This document shows positions 1-10,620 of a stretch of 34,057 nucleotides of DNA, piece by piece. Made by a program: the position numbers and the translations under genes. The stretch covers positions 1-34,057 of the forward strand of contig JARXAJ010000193.1 of NCBI GenBank assembly GCA_029865965.1, read 5' to 3'. The notes beneath the pieces were generated by a model. That model ran no database searches, was not told the origin of the DNA, and saw nothing but the letters and a program-made list of their open reading frames with translations. The stretch's first letter is position 1. Every line of letters begins with the position of its first letter. This DNA is from Aquabacterium sp. (lineage in GTDB: Bacteria; Pseudomonadota; Gammaproteobacteria; Burkholderiales; Burkholderiaceae_C).

Positions 1-402
1 GGCCCGCGCGGCGGTGCGCACCTTGTCGGTGATGTCCTCGGCCAGCTGGCGCAGGCCGTCGGCCACGCCGATTTTGGGCTTGGCCACGAAGTCGATGGCG
101 CCCAGTTCCAGCGCGCGCAGGGTCACATCGGCGCCGCGCTCGGTCAGCGTGCTCACCATCACCACCGGCATCGGCCGCAGCCGCATCAGCTTGCTGAGGA
201 AGTCGATGCCGTCCATGCGCGGCATTTCCACGTCCAGCGTGATCACGTCGGGGTTGAGGTTGCGGATCATCTCGCGCGCCACCAGCGGGTCGCTGGCCGC
301 GCCGATGCATTCCATGTCGGGTTGGCGGTTGATGATCTCGGCGAGCAGGCCGCGCACCAGCGCAGAGTCATCCACCACCACCACGGTTGTTTTCTTGGTC
401 AT
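1..402 (-). CDS. cheB: CheB chemotaxis methylesterase/deamidase, N-terminal part (runs off window)
   Basis: Reading leftward from the ATG at 402-400, 134 codons are visible and the gene continues past base 1. The visible part is a response-regulator receiver domain. It opens with a beta strand ending in the paired acidic residues ([11 protein letters not shown]11/D12), then has the phospho-acceptor strand ([13 protein letters not shown]) and the conserved Lys region (DFVAKP). CheB removes methyl groups from, and deamidates, chemoreceptor glutamates/glutamines once phosphorylated by CheA. The catalytic methylesterase domain lies outside the window. It follows cheD by 11 nt on the same strand, so cheR-cheD-cheB is probably one transcript. 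The order and the D-x-E-M-P-x-M-D-G signature make the call safe although the protein is incomplete. Confidence 0.93.
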   Translation of the reverse strand, partial: MTKKTTVVVVDDSALVRGLLAEIINRQPDMECIGAASDPLVAREMIRNLNPDVITLDVEMPRMDGIDFLSKLMRLRPMPVVMVSTLTERGADVTLRALELGAIDFVAKPKIGVADGLRQLAEDITDKVRTAARA

Positions 403-413
403 TGCGTACTTCT

Positions 414-1109
414 CTAGAACAGGTCGACCGAGCCACCGGCGCTCGACACCGGCGCGGCCTTCTGCGCCGCCAGCCGGTCCTGGGCCACGAAGGCGTCGTT
501 GTGGGTGGGGGCCAGGCGCTTGACCATGGCCTTGCCCGACGCCGGCAGAAAGCACACCTTGCGCGGGTAGATCTCCATCACGTCGCGGCTGACGACGGGG
601 ATGCGCTCGGTCTGCAGGTAGTTGATGACGAACTGGGTGTTGCGCTCGCCCACATTGATGCTGCTCATGCCGCCAATGACCGCGCCGCCGCCGAAGATCT
701 TGGCCTCCAGCGTGTGCCGGGAGGCGCCCTTTTTCATCAGCTCGTTGATCAGCATCTCCATCGCGTAGCTGCCGTAGCGGCCGGAATCGCCCGCGCCCTC
801 GGGCAGCATGAAGTGGTTCATGCCACCGATGCGGCGCTCGCGGTCCCAGATGCAGGCGGCGATGCACGAGCCCAGCGTGGTGGTGATCAGCAGATCTTCG
901 TCATGCACGAAGTACTCGCCGGGAAGCACCTTCACCGAGTCATTGCGGAAGTGCGCGTCCCAGAAGAAGAACGAGGCTTCGCCGGGCTTGCGTGGCGCAG
1001 CCTTCAGGCGGTCGAGCCGGGCCGATCCGCCCAGCGCCGGCGTGCTGGCGCCTGCCGGTGGGAAGGCCTTGGCCGCCGGCGCGCGCGCCGTGGAGGGTGA
1101 GGGCATCAT
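414..1109 (-). CDS. cheD: CheD chemoreceptor glutamine deamidase
   Basis: The 231-residue product has the CheD core: the nucleophile in TLGSCI (C82) and the general base in GGMNHFMLP (H99), followed by a conserved GGGAVI segment. CheD deamidates specific glutamines of methyl-accepting chemotaxis proteins and in some bacteria interacts with CheC or CheY. About 45 Ala/Pro-rich N-terminal residues precede the core, longer than in minimal CheD proteins. Two adjacent ATG codons (1109 and 1106) could start it; an AAGGA lies about 10 nt upstream. It sits between cheR and cheB, the usual chemotaxis arrangement in betaproteobacteria. Confidence 0.93.
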   Translation of the reverse strand: MMPSPSTARAPAAKAFPPAGASTPALGGSARLDRLKAAPRKPGEASFFFWDAHFRNDSVKVLPGEYFVHDEDLLITTTLGSCIAACIWDRERRIGGMNHFMLPEGAGDSGRYGSYAMEMLINELMKKGASRHTLEAKIFGGGAVIGGMSSINVGERNTQFVINYLQTERIPVVSRDVMEIYPRKVCFLPASGKAMVKRLAPTHNDAFVAQDRLAAQKAAPVSSAGGSVDLF

Positions 1110-1184
1110 GGGCTGGGGTGTCCTTGCTCGACTGGATATCGGCCGACACCGGCCAAACTTCAGCGCCGGTGCGGTGCAAGGCCA

Positions 1185-2093
1185 TCAGACGCGCTGGTAG
1201 ATCGTCTTGCCGCGCAGATGGAACAGGTCACGCGCCTCGGTGAAGTTCTCCGAATGGCCCACGTACAGCAGCCCGCCGGGCCTGAGCACGGCATGCATTT
1301 GCTGCAGCACCTGGCGCTGGGTGGAGGCGTCGAAGTAAATCATCACGTTGCGGCAGAAGATGATGTCGAACGGCTCGCCCAAGCCGCCAGAGCCTGCCCA
1401 TTGCCGGCTCATCAGGTTGAAGGGCCGGAACTCGACGTGCCGGGCCAGATCGGGCTTGACCCGCATGAAGCCGGCGTTGCTGCCCTTGCCCCGCAAGAAG
1501 TGCCGCTGCAGCCGCTCGGGCGACAGGCCGCGGGCATGGGCGTCGTACACGCCGCGCTGGGCGGTGGCCAGCACCTTGGTGTCGATGTCGCTGGCGACGA
1601 TGCGCGTCTGGGCGCTGGTGCCCAGGGCCTCCACGGCGGTGATGGCGATCGAATAGGGCTCTTCGCCGGTGCTGGCTGCGCTGCACCAGATGCGCAAGGG
1701 CTTGCCCGCGTTCCTGCCCGCTGCGGCCTTCAGGTCGTCGACCAGGGCATGGAAGTGGTGCTCCTCGCGGAAGAACGAGGTCAGGTTGGTCGTCAGGCAG
1801 TTGACGAATTCCTGCCACTCGGCGTCGCCAGACGCGCCAGTGTTGGCCTGCAGCCACTGCAGGTAGTCAGCAAAACTGAGATGGCTGGTCTCGCGCAGCC
1901 GGCGCGACAGGCGGCTGTACACCATCGCCTGCTTGCCGGCATGCAGGCTGATGCCGGCGCGCTGGTAGATCAGTTCGCGCACCCGGTCGAAGTCGGCTGC
2001 CGAGAAGCTGAACTCCTGGTCGGCGGCCAGGGGCGTGGCCTGCGCTCGGGCGGGGCGGGCGGCAGGGTTGATGGTCGGCAACATGTCGGTCAT
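1185..2093 (-). CDS. cheR: CheR chemoreceptor methyltransferase
   Basis: The product is an S-adenosylmethionine-dependent protein-glutamate O-methyltransferase acting on chemoreceptors. Visible marks are an N-terminal all-alpha domain (FDRVRELIYQRAGISL), the SAM-binding segment (CSAASTGEEPYSIAI) and the catalytic-domain motif FCRNVMIYFD. The end (GHSENF, then LRGKTIYQRV) is typical of CheR. The frame stays open up to 2252, but the extra residues have no family similarity and would overlap the divergent cyclase gene, so the ATG at 2093 is preferred, giving about 302 residues. No strong ribosome binding site is seen at any candidate start, so the start is less certain than the gene. Confidence 0.92.
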   Translation of the reverse strand: MTDMLPTINPAARPARAQATPLAADQEFSFSAADFDRVRELIYQRAGISLHAGKQAMVYSRLSRRLRETSHLSFADYLQWLQANTGASGDAEWQEFVNCLTTNLTSFFREEHHFHALVDDLKAAAGRNAGKPLRIWCSAASTGEEPYSIAITAVEALGTSAQTRIVASDIDTKVLATAQRGVYDAHARGLSPERLQRHFLRGKGSNAGFMRVKPDLARHVEFRPFNLMSRQWAGSGGLGEPFDIIFCRNVMIYFDASTQRQVLQQMHAVLRPGGLLYVGHSENFTEARDLFHLRGKTIYQRV

Positions 2094-2237
2094 GCCGGCA
2101 GTCTGGCCGGCGCCGGCGGTGTGCATGCACTGAAATGCGGTGCCCGGGCCTGCCATCTCCTGGCGTGTCTGCACATCCGCCGGCTTAGACTGCCTGCCAG
2201 ATCGATCCATCCGCGCCGACTGCCCGCCCTGCCAATC

Positions 2238-2975
2238 GTGGACGCCCCGCATGCCTTCAGCGCCATCCGCGCGACCAGCGAGAGCAGCACATTGCGGCTG
2301 GAATCCGCGCTGGCCCTGTTGCGCCAGGCCGGCCAGGGTGCGCCGGCCGGCGATCCGGCATCACCAGCCTTCCTGCAGACACTGATCGATCAGCTGGTGG
2401 ATCTGTCCAGCCGCGACGCCCTGACCGGCCTGGCCAACCGCCGCAGCTTTGAGCTGGCGCTGGCGCGCGAAGTAGACCGGGTCGCCCGCTCGGGCGAATC
2501 GGCCTTGCTGCTGATGGTCGACATCGACCATTTCAAGCGGGTGAACGACAGCCACGGCCATGGCGTTGGTGACCTGGTCATCCGTGCCGTGGGCCAGGCC
2601 CTGACCGACAGCGTGCGGCCGATGGACCTGGTGGCGCGCATCGGCGGCGAGGAATACGCCGTGCTGCTGCCCAACTGCGCGGCCGCCTTTGGCCCGCAGG
2701 TGGCTGCCCGGGTGCGCCAGCGGGTGGCGCGCAGCAGTGTGGCCCTGGCAGACGGGCAGCAACTGGCTGTCACTTGCAGTGTGGGTGGTGCGTTTGCGCC
2801 GCAATGGGTGCGGTCCACGCCAGGCATCTGGCTGCAGCGGGCCGACCTGCAGTTGTACCGGGCCAAGGCCGAGGGGCGCGACCGGGTCTGCCTGGAACAC
2901 ACCGCCGCGCACGATGTCAGCTTGCCAGAGCGTGACATGCTGCTGGCCAGCCACGCCAGCCAGGACACCGCATGA
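2238..2975 (+). CDS. GGDEF-domain diguanylate cyclase
   Basis: The protein makes cyclic di-GMP from two GTP. The GGDEF domain has the entry motif RDALTGLANRRSFE, the metal site LLLMVDIDHFKRVNDSHGH, the active site GGEEY (about residues 136-140) and an inhibitory I-site R-x-x-D five residues before it (RPMD). It lacks a recognisable sensor domain; only about 55 residues precede the catalytic part, with no membrane segment. The best in-frame start is the GTG at 2238, because no ATG lies between the upstream antisense region and the domain; about 245 residues result. Its stop overlaps the flhG-like start (ATGA), so the two are translationally coupled. The context suggests control of motility by c-di-GMP. 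Confidence 0.88.
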   Translation: MDAPHAFSAIRATSESSTLRLESALALLRQAGQGAPAGDPASPAFLQTLIDQLVDLSSRDALTGLANRRSFELALAREVDRVARSGESALLLMVDIDHFKRVNDSHGHGVGDLVIRAVGQALTDSVRPMDLVARIGGEEYAVLLPNCAAAFGPQVAARVRQRVARSSVALADGQQLAVTCSVGGAFAPQWVRSTPGIWLQRADLQLYRAKAEGRDRVCLEHTAAHDVSLPERDMLLASHASQDTA

Positions 2976-3763
2976 GCCAAGCCGACCAAGCAGGCAGCCA
3001 GCAGCGTGGTGCCGTGATCACCGCCATCACCAGTGGCAAGGGCGGCGTGGGCAAGACCCTGGTGGCCGCCAACCTGGCCGCCGCCCTGGCCCGCGCCGGC
3101 CAGCGGGTGCTGGTGCTCGACGCCGACCTGGGCCTGGCCAACCTGGATGTGGTGCTGAACCTGGCTGCCCGCGTCACATTGCATGATGTGTTCACCGGCA
3201 AGGCCACGCTCGAACAAGCCCTGCAGCCGGCGCCCGCCGGCTTCACGGTGCTGCTGGCCGGGTCGGGCCTGGTCGAGTACAGCCGCATGACACCCGAGGT
3301 GCGCGACAAACTGCTCGATGTCATCGCCCAGGTGCGGCCGCGCTTCGACCAGGTGCTGCTCGACACCGGCGCCGGTATCTCGGACGTGGTGCTGTTCACC
3401 GTGTCGCTGGCTGATGCCGTGCTGATCGTCGCCACGCCCGAGCCCAGCTCGCTGACCGATGCCTATGCCACGGTGAAGGTGCTGGTCACCACCCAGCCGG
3501 CGCGGCCGATGCGCCTGCTGGTCAACCAGGTGCAGCGCGCCGGTGAAGGCCGCGCCGTGGCCACCCAGTTGCAGCAGGTGGTTGACCGCTTCATCTCACC
3601 CGGCCTGCCTGCCCCGGTGCGCCTGCTGCTGCTGGGTGAGGTACCGATGGACGCCGCGGTGCGTGAATCGGTGCAGCGCCGCCAGCTGCTGATGGACGCG
3701 CTGCCTGGCAGCCCGGCTGCGGTGGCGCTGTCGGCTGCAGCCGCCCGGCTGCTGCCACCCTGA
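2972..3763 (+). CDS. flhG: FlhG/MinD-family P-loop ATPase
   Basis: The 263-residue protein has the deviant Walker A of the MinD/ParA class (SGKGGVGKT, residues 21-29), the DADLGLANLD strand typical of FlhG/FleN, and a Walker B-like LLDTGAGIS. FlhG proteins set flagellar number and placement by acting on FlhF and on flagellar transcription. The DADLGLANLDVVL sequence and the chemotaxis neighbourhood favour FlhG over chromosome-partition ParA or MinD. No flhF is next to it and the C-terminal membrane-targeting helix is not obvious, so a dedicated MinD-like role cannot be excluded. Its ATG overlaps the stop of the diguanylate cyclase. Confidence 0.8.
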   Translation: MSQADQAGSQQRGAVITAITSGKGGVGKTLVAANLAAALARAGQRVLVLDADLGLANLDVVLNLAARVTLHDVFTGKATLEQALQPAPAGFTVLLAGSGLVEYSRMTPEVRDKLLDVIAQVRPRFDQVLLDTGAGISDVVLFTVSLADAVLIVATPEPSSLTDAYATVKVLVTTQPARPMRLLVNQVQRAGEGRAVATQLQQVVDRFISPGLPAPVRLLLLGEVPMDAAVRESVQRRQLLMDALPGSPAAVALSAAAARLLPP

Positions 3764-3810
3764 GGCGGTCATCCTGACCCTGGTGGCAGGGGCTGGCACA
3801 CTGCTGGCGC

Positions 3811-4230
3811 ATGGACAACCGCGACACCACCGACGCCGACACCCCGGCGCCCATGCCCCCGTTCGACCGGATGGGCGGCGAGCCCGGCGTGCGCGCCCTG
3901 GTCGACCGCTTCTACGACCTGATGGACCTGGAGCCGGCACTGGCCGGCATCCGCGCGCTGCACCCGGACACCCTGGACGGATCACGTGACAAGCTGCACT
4001 GGTTTCTGTGCGGCTGGCTGGGCGGGCCCAACCACTACACCGACCGTTTCGGCCACCCCCGGTTGCGCGCCCGCCATCTGCCCTATGCCATCGGCATTGC
4101 CGAGCGCGACCAGTGGCTGGCCTGCATGGCCCAGGCCATGGCCGAGCAGGTGGTGGACCCGGCGCTGGCGCAGCGCCTGGCCGAGAGCTTCTTCGGCACC
4201 GCCGACTGGATGCGCAACAAGGGCGGGTGA
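3811..4230 (+). CDS. Group II truncated haemoglobin (TrHbO type)
   Basis: The 139-residue protein matches group II truncated globins: a B-helix Tyr in FYDLM, a CD-region HWFLCGWLGGP segment, the proximal His in RARHLPYAIG and the invariant G8 Trp in RDQWLACM. Such globins bind oxygen and are linked to peroxide or NO chemistry; the specific role cannot be read from sequence. The first 20 residues are Asp/Pro-rich and outside the fold. It lies 47 nt after the flhG-like gene and could share its transcript. No clear ribosome binding site precedes the ATG. Confidence 0.9.
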   Translation: MDNRDTTDADTPAPMPPFDRMGGEPGVRALVDRFYDLMDLEPALAGIRALHPDTLDGSRDKLHWFLCGWLGGPNHYTDRFGHPRLRARHLPYAIGIAERDQWLACMAQAMAEQVVDPALAQRLAESFFGTADWMRNKGG

Positions 4231-4385
4231 ACCGCCGCAAGCCTGATGTGGCGCGGCAGGTCTTGGTCGTCTTCAAGCAGCAGCGGGTTCATCCGGGTTC
4301 ATCGGGGGTACAGCCTGCAGCAGACCGCTGTGGCTTGACCCCAGCCTGAAGACCTGCCCGCCGCCCCAGCGGCAGGTGATGGCCG

Positions 4386-5048
4386 TCAACGCGACAGCCC
4401 GGCCAGCAACACCACCAGCGCCCCCGCGCCGCCCTGCGGCCCGCTGGCCTGGGCGAAGGCGATGACCTCGGCGCTCTGCGCCAGCCAGCGCTGCACCTTG
4501 GCCTTGAGTACCGGCTGGCGCCCGGGCGAGCCCAGGCCCTTGCCGTGCACCACCCGCAGGCAGCGCATGCCGCGGCGGTGGCATTCGCGGATGCTGTCGG
4601 TCAGCATCTGCCGGGCTTCGTCGCGGGTGTAGCCATGCAGGTCGATGTCGCCCTGCAGCGCCCAGTGGCCGCGCCGCAGCTTGGTCACCACATCGGGGCC
4701 GATGCCGGGGCGGCGGAAGCTGAGGCCGTCGTCGGTCAGCAGCAGGGATTCGAGGTTGACCTCGTCTGACAGCGACTGGGCCAGCGCGGCGGCTTCATCG
4801 GCCTCGCGCATGCGGGGCAGCGGCTCGGGGCGCGGCAGGTCCAGCTCGGCCAGGCCGCGGTCGCGCAGCCGGTGCACCGGGCCCACGGCGCGGGCAAACA
4901 CGTCGTGCTGGGCGGCTTGCCGGCGCCGCTGGGCCTGCTGGGCAGCCAGCGCCTGGGCCTGGCGCAGGGCGGCCTCACGGGCGCGGCGCTGCAGTTCGTC
5001 GCGCACCTGGGCCAGGTCGGCCAGGCTCTTGAACCTGGCGCGGTTCAC
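4386..5048 (-). CDS. Smr-domain protein (putative endonuclease)
   Basis: The 220-residue product has a C-terminal Smr domain with the hallmark [11 protein letters not shown] and the HGKGLGSPG loop, after an N-terminal Arg/Gln/Ala-rich helical region (about residues 10-50). Smr domains have nicking or RNA-cleaving activity in proteins such as MutS2 and SmrB; stand-alone proteobacterial forms are linked to RNA cleavage at stalled ribosomes. The start is GTG at 5048, overlapping the radC stop (GTGA), so it is probably translationally coupled to radC. The exact substrate is not inferable here. Confidence 0.88.
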   Translation of the reverse strand: MNRARFKSLADLAQVRDELQRRAREAALRQAQALAAQQAQRRRQAAQHDVFARAVGPVHRLRDRGLAELDLPRPEPLPRMREADEAAALAQSLSDEVNLESLLLTDDGLSFRRPGIGPDVVTKLRRGHWALQGDIDLHGYTRDEARQMLTDSIRECHRRGMRCLRVVHGKGLGSPGRQPVLKAKVQRWLAQSAEVIAFAQASGPQGGAGALVVLLAGLSR

Positions 5049-5719
5049 AGCAGGCCGCGCTCGGCAAAGCTGACGACCAGGCCGCAGCCCACCACCAGGT
5101 GGTCGAGCACCCGCACGTCTACCAACGCCAGCGCGCTTTTCAGAGTCTGGGTCAGGTGCTCATCGGCGCGCGACGGCTCGGCCACGCCCGACGGGTGGTT
5201 GTGCGCCAGGATCACCGACGCCGCATTGCGCGCCAGCGCCCGCTTGACCACCTCACGCGGGTAGACGCTGGTCTGGCCGACGGTGCCGGTGAACAGCGTG
5301 TCCAGGCTGATCAGCCGGTGCTGGCTGTCGAGGAACAGCACCGCAAACACTTCATGCTGCAGCGTGCCCAGGTGCAGCTGCAGGTAGTCCTTGACCATCT
5401 GCGGAGAATCAAACACCGGCGCGCTGACCAGGCGCTGGGCCAGGGCGCGGCGCGCCATCTCGATGACGGCGGCCAGCTCGGCCCGCTTGGCCGGCCCCAG
5501 GCCCTTGATGCCCTTCAGGCCATCGGCCCCGGCATGCAGCAGGCCGGCATAGCCGCCGGTGCGCACCAGCACGTCGTCGGCCAGCTGCAGCACGCCCCGC
5601 CCGCGCATGCCGGTGCGCAGCAGCAGGGCCAGCAGCTCGGCGTCGGCCAGGCTGGCGGCGCCATGCTGCAGCAGTTTTTCGCGCGGGCGGGCCGCGGCGG
5701 GCAGGTCCTTGATCGACAT
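5045..5719 (-). CDS. radC: RadC-family JAB/MPN domain protein
   Basis: The 224-residue protein is a typical RadC: an N-terminal UPF0758 helix-hairpin-helix part ([15 protein letters not shown]) followed by a JAMM metal site, [14 protein letters not shown], with the two His and the Asp expected for zinc binding. RadC was once thought a DNA repair factor; its biochemical function is not established. The start MSIKDLP is family-typical. It overlaps the Smr gene downstream and is divergent from fkpB, with about 135 nt between the two starts. Confidence 0.93.
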   Translation of the reverse strand: MSIKDLPAAARPREKLLQHGAASLADAELLALLLRTGMRGRGVLQLADDVLVRTGGYAGLLHAGADGLKGIKGLGPAKRAELAAVIEMARRALAQRLVSAPVFDSPQMVKDYLQLHLGTLQHEVFAVLFLDSQHRLISLDTLFTGTVGQTSVYPREVVKRALARNAASVILAHNHPSGVAEPSRADEHLTQTLKSALALVDVRVLDHLVVGCGLVVSFAERGLL

Positions 5720-5753
5720 GTCGGGTCTGGTTTGGGCGGGTGAGCAGGGTGCG

Positions 5754-5782
5754 GCCGGTACGGCGGGCGGCCCCCGTAGAAT
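5754..5782 (+). promoter_or_regulatory. Candidate sigma-70 promoter for fkpB-ispH
   Basis: A TAGAAT hexamer (5777-5782) lies upstream of fkpB in the radC/fkpB divergent gap; the segment 17 nt before it (5754-5759) is only a weak -35 match. The same TAGAAT -10 form occurs before tRNA-Ser and phaR in this window. Proposed from sequence only. Confidence 0.3.
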
Positions 5783-5854
5783 GAGGCTTCAGTCTATGCG
5801 CCGCTGCGGCGGCGCAGCATCCCCCTTCAGACCTCCATCATCTCCCCCTTAGGC

Positions 5855-6298
5855 GTGAACACCATTCAGGAGGGGTCGTTCCTGACCCTGCACTACCGCC
5901 TTGCCGGCCCCGATGGCGCGGACGTGATCAACACCTTCGCCGACAAGCCCGCCACGCTGTCGCTGGGCGCCGGCCAGTTGGCGCCTGCGATGGAGAGCTG
6001 CTTGCTGGGCCTGGCCGAAGGCAGCCGCCAGACCTTCAGCCTGGCCGCCGGTGAAGCCTTCGGCGAACGCAACCCGCAGATGCTGCAACGCGTCAAGCGC
6101 AGCCTGCTGGCCGAGCTGGGCGACCCGGATGCGGCTTACCATGTGGGCGACGTGGTGCAGTTCCCCACGCCCGACGGCAGCGGCCAGTACGCCGGCGTGG
6201 TGCGCGAAGAAGGCGACAGCTGGCTGCTGTTCGACTTCAACCATCCGCTGGCTGGCCAGCCGGTCACCTTCGAAGTGCAGGTCATCGGCGTCCTTTGA
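5855..6298 (+). CDS. fkpB: FkpB (SlpA-like) FKBP-type peptidyl-prolyl isomerase
   Basis: This 147-residue, GTG-started protein has the FKBP/SlpA arrangement: an N-terminal FKBP half ([32 protein letters not shown]), an inserted IF domain in the middle ([16 protein letters not shown]) and a return to the FKBP fold ending [18 protein letters not shown]. It catalyses proline isomerisation and acts as a cytoplasmic chaperone. It sits 1 nt before ispH, the conserved fkpB-ispH order of many proteobacteria, which supports the call. Confidence 0.92.
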   Translation: MNTIQEGSFLTLHYRLAGPDGADVINTFADKPATLSLGAGQLAPAMESCLLGLAEGSRQTFSLAAGEAFGERNPQMLQRVKRSLLAELGDPDAAYHVGDVVQFPTPDGSGQYAGVVREEGDSWLLFDFNHPLAGQPVTFEVQVIGVL

Positions 6299-6299
6299 G

Positions 6300-7292
6300 A
6301 TGAACCCCATGTCCGCCACTGACCAGACCCTCCGCGTCGACGACATCCTGATGGCCGAGCCGCGCGGCTTCTGTGCCGGCGTCGACCGTGCCATCGAGAT
6401 CGTCGAGCGGGCCATCACCCTGTTTGGCGCACCCATCTACGTGCGCCATGAGATCGTGCACAACACCTATGTGGTCAATGATCTGAAGACCAAGGGCGCC
6501 ATCTTCATCGAGGACCTGGCCGACGTGCCGCCCGGCGCCACGCTGGTCTTCAGTGCCCACGGTGTCAGCCGCGAGGTGCGGGCCGAGGCCGATGCCCGTG
6601 GCTTCCAGGTCTTTGACGCCACCTGCCCGCTGGTCACCAAGGTGCATGTCGAGGTGGCCAAGCTGTCGAAAGAGGGCTTCGAGTTCATCATGATCGGCCA
6701 CAAGGGCCACCCCGAGGTCGAAGGCACCATGGGGCAGCTGAGCGACGGCATCTACCTGGTGGAAGACGTGGCCGATGTGCAGAAGGTGCAACCCCGCGGC
6801 CGCCAGCTGGCGGTGGTGACACAGACCACGCTCAGCGTGGACGACGCCGCCGCCATCCTGGCCGAGGTGAAGCGGGTGTTCCCGCATGTGCGTGAACCCA
6901 AGAAGCAGGACATCTGCTATGCCACCCAGAACCGGCAGGACGCCATCAAGGTGATGGCGCCGCAGGTCGACATCGTCATCGTGGTGGGCAGCCCCACCAG
7001 CAGCAACAGCAACCGCCTGCGTGAGCTGGCCGAGCGCCTGGGCACGCCCGCCTACATGGTCGACATGGCCGACGACCTGCAGCCCGCCTGGTTCGAAGGC
7101 CGCCCGCGCGTGGGCCTGACCGCTGGCGCATCGGCGCCCGACATCCTGGTGCAGCAGGTCATCGCCCGGCTCAAGACCATGGGTGCAGTGTCGGTGCGCC
7201 GCATGGCGGGGGTGGAAGAGACCGTGCACTTTCCGCTGCCCAAGGGGCTGGGCGACAAGTCGATGAGTGCGTTCTCGGCCTCGCGATCCTGA
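6300..7292 (+). CDS. ispH: IspH 4-hydroxy-3-methylbut-2-enyl diphosphate reductase
   Basis: IspH performs the last step of the MEP isoprenoid pathway, reducing HMBPP to IPP and DMAPP with a [4Fe-4S] cluster. The three cluster cysteines are present: C25 (PRGFCAGV), C109 (DATCPLV) and C206 ([10 protein letters not shown]). Substrate-binding His residues occur in [15 protein letters not shown] and [12 protein letters not shown]. The product is about 330 residues, the usual size. ATG 6300 directly follows the fkpB stop; an alternative ATG three codons on (6309) is possible. The frame is open further upstream within fkpB, but that part is not coding here. Confidence 0.96.
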   Translation: MNPMSATDQTLRVDDILMAEPRGFCAGVDRAIEIVERAITLFGAPIYVRHEIVHNTYVVNDLKTKGAIFIEDLADVPPGATLVFSAHGVSREVRAEADARGFQVFDATCPLVTKVHVEVAKLSKEGFEFIMIGHKGHPEVEGTMGQLSDGIYLVEDVADVQKVQPRGRQLAVVTQTTLSVDDAAAILAEVKRVFPHVREPKKQDICYATQNRQDAIKVMAPQVDIVIVVGSPTSSNSNRLRELAERLGTPAYMVDMADDLQPAWFEGRPRVGLTAGASAPDILVQQVIARLKTMGAVSVRRMAGVEETVHFPLPKGLGDKSMSAFSASRS

Positions 7293-8693
<1,401 letters not shown>

Positions 8694-8731
8694 CGCGGGC
8701 TTGACCCAGAGACCACGGGCAACAAGACACC

Positions 8732-8822
8732 GGAGCGGTGGCAGAGTGGTCGAATGCGCCGGACTCGAAATCCGGTAAACGGTTCTCCCGTTTCGAGGGT
8801 TCGAATCCCTCCTGCTCCGCCA
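8732..8822 (+). tRNA. tRNA-Ser (anticodon CGA)
   Basis: The sequence folds as a class II tRNA. The 7-bp acceptor stem GGAGCGG pairs with CTGCTCC (8812-8818), the anticodon loop is CTCGAAA with CGA at 8766-8768, there is a long variable arm, and the T-loop is TTCGAAT. The discriminator is G8819 and the 3' CCA is encoded (8820-8822). It reads UCG codons. It is followed by an intrinsic terminator. Confidence 0.97.
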
Positions 8823-8868
8823 GACCAAGACCTTCGCACCTGCCGGCAGGCGTTGAAGGCGCCCGAAG

Positions 8869-8891
8869 CCCCGCATCATGCGGGGTTTTTT
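8869..8891 (+). terminator. Rho-independent terminator after tRNA-Ser
   Basis: A perfect 7-bp GC-rich stem (CCCCGCA / TGCGGGG) with a 3-nt loop is followed by six T residues (8886-8891). It ends the serS/tRNA-Ser transcript. Confidence 0.9.
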
Positions 8892-8973
8892 GTTATGGGC
8901 TCGATGACTGACAACGGATCATCAGCACGATGAACCCAACGCGGCACCTTGGTATTTCAACGGCCTGTGGGTG

Positions 8974-10620
8974 TTAGGCCTTGGCAAGCCCGAAGCTGTC
9001 GCTCCTGGCCAGTGGCCAGTAGCGGCTGAACACCTCTTGCGGCCACGCGATGTCCCCGCGCTCGGCGGCCAGCAGCGCGCCTGGCGCCACTGCGACGAAC
9101 AGCCGGTCGAGTGAACTCACCTCCTGGTTGCTGACGCGCCGCATGATGTGTGCGGCGCTGAACTGGTCGGGGTGGCTCAAGCCCGCCGCCTGCACCAATT
9201 CCTGCAAGGCTTCCAGGGTCTGGTGATGGAAGTTGGTCACACGCCTGATCTTGTCAGGCACCACCAGCGCTTGCTGGCGCAGCGGGTCCTGCGTGGCCAC
9301 CCCGGTGGGGCAGGCGTCGGTGTGGCAGTGCTGGGCCTGGATGCAACCCAGCGCGAACATGAAGCCGCGTGCTGAATTGCACCAGTCTGCGCCCAGCGCC
9401 ATCGCGCGGGCGATGTCGAAACCGCTGACGATCCTGCCGGCGCAGCCAATGCGGATGCGGCTGCGCAGGTTCAGGCCGACCAGGGTGTTGTGCACCAGGC
9501 GCAGGCCTTCCTGCATCGGTGTGCCCACGTGGTCGCTGAACTCCAGCGGCGCGGCCCCTGTGCCACCTTCGGCACCGTCGACGACGATGAAGTCTGGCAG
9601 CAGGTCGCTCTCGGCCATCGCCTTGGCCAGTGCAAACCATTCCCAGGGGTGCCCGATGCACAGCTTGAAACCCACTGGTTTGCCGCCCGACAGGCTGCGC
9701 AACCTGTCGAGGAACTGCAGCATGCCCAGCGGCGTGGTGAAGGCGGTGTGGGCTGCCGGCGACACACAGTCGACGCCGATCGGGACACCGCGCGCCGAGG
9801 CGATTTCCAGCGACACCTTGGGCCCCGGCAGCACGCCCCCATGGCCGGGCTTGGCACCCTGGCTGAGCTTGAGTTCGATCAGCTTGACCTGCGGGTCGCG
9901 GGCGTTGGCCTCGAACTTGGCTTCGTCGAAGCGGCCCTGCTCGTCGCGGCAGCCGAAGTAGCCCGACCCGATCTCCCAGACCAGGTCGCCACCGTTCTTG
10001 CGGTGGTGCACGCTGATCGAACCCTCGCCGGTGTCGTGCATGAAGCCGCCGGCCTTGGCCCCGCCATTGAGCGCCAGGATCGCATTGGCGCTGAGCGCGC
10101 CGAAGCTCATCGCCGAGATGTTGAACAGGCTGGCCGAATACGCTTGGGTGCAGCGATCGCCGCCGATGCGCACACGGAAGTCATGGCTGGCCAGCGTGCT
10201 GGGCTGCAGCGAGTGGTTGATCCACTCATAGCCGGCTTCACCCACGTCGAGTTGGGTGCCGAAAGGCCGCTTGTCGGATTCGCCCTTGCTGCGCTGGTAG
10301 ACCAGCGAGCGTTGCTGGCGAGAAAACGGTGCCGCCTCGCGGTCACTTTCCAGCAAGTACTGCCGGATTTCGGGGCGCACCCATTCGAACAGGAACCGGA
10401 CATGGCCAATCACCGGATAGTTGCGCAGCAGCGCATGCCGCGTCTGACGCAGGTCTCTGATGCCGATCACCAGGCCGGTGGCACCCAGCAGCGCCAGCCA
10501 GGCCCCTTGTTGCAACAGCAACCAGGACGACAACCCGGCCAGCAAGGCCAGGCTGGCCATCAACAGGGTCAGGTAGCGGATGGGAAAGTATCGGTCAAGC
10601 GCGATCAACCAGGTCGGCAT
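8974..10620 (-). CDS. FMN-binding glutamate synthase-family protein, membrane anchored
   Basis: The product (about 548 residues) resembles the FMN domain of the glutamate synthase large subunit. It has the flavin/substrate barrel (ISAMSFGALSANAI, GGAKAGGFMHDTGEGSIS, VVDGAEGGTGAAP) and three cysteines spaced C-x5-C-x4-C (GCIQAQHCHTDACPTG), as in the [3Fe-4S] site of GltB. The N terminus carries two hydrophobic segments (about residues 15-50), so it is probably anchored in the inner membrane. It lacks the glutaminase domain of GltB, so activity as a glutamate synthase is not assured. ATG 10620 is chosen because AGAAGG lies 6 nt upstream; an ATG two codons earlier abuts that site. Confidence 0.85.
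   Translation of the reverse strand: MPTWLIALDRYFPIRYLTLLMASLALLAGLSSWLLLQQGAWLALLGATGLVIGIRDLRQTRHALLRNYPVIGHVRFLFEWVRPEIRQYLLESDREAAPFSRQQRSLVYQRSKGESDKRPFGTQLDVGEAGYEWINHSLQPSTLASHDFRVRIGGDRCTQAYSASLFNISAMSFGALSANAILALNGGAKAGGFMHDTGEGSISVHHRKNGGDLVWEIGSGYFGCRDEQGRFDEAKFEANARDPQVKLIELKLSQGAKPGHGGVLPGPKVSLEIASARGVPIGVDCVSPAAHTAFTTPLGMLQFLDRLRSLSGGKPVGFKLCIGHPWEWFALAKAMAESDLLPDFIVVDGAEGGTGAAPLEFSDHVGTPMQEGLRLVHNTLVGLNLRSRIRIGCAGRIVSGFDIARAMALGADWCNSARGFMFALGCIQAQHCHTDACPTGVATQDPLRQQALVVPDKIRRVTNFHHQTLEALQELVQAAGLSHPDQFSAAHIMRRVSNQEVSSLDRLFVAVAPGALLAAERGDIAWPQEVFSRYWPLARSDSFGLAKA

Noticed and set aside
1218-2237. Long N-terminal extension of the diguanylate cyclase
   Set aside because: It is antisense to cheR, His/Gly/Ala-rich and has no domain similarity; the GTG at 2238 is preferred.
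4231-4385. Possible feature between the globin and Smr genes
   Set aside because: No gene, promoter or stable terminator could be supported in this 155-nt convergent gap.
8800-8970. tRNA-Ser 3' end as attachment site of an integrated element
   Set aside because: No second copy of the tRNA end and no integrase were seen; a normal terminator follows.
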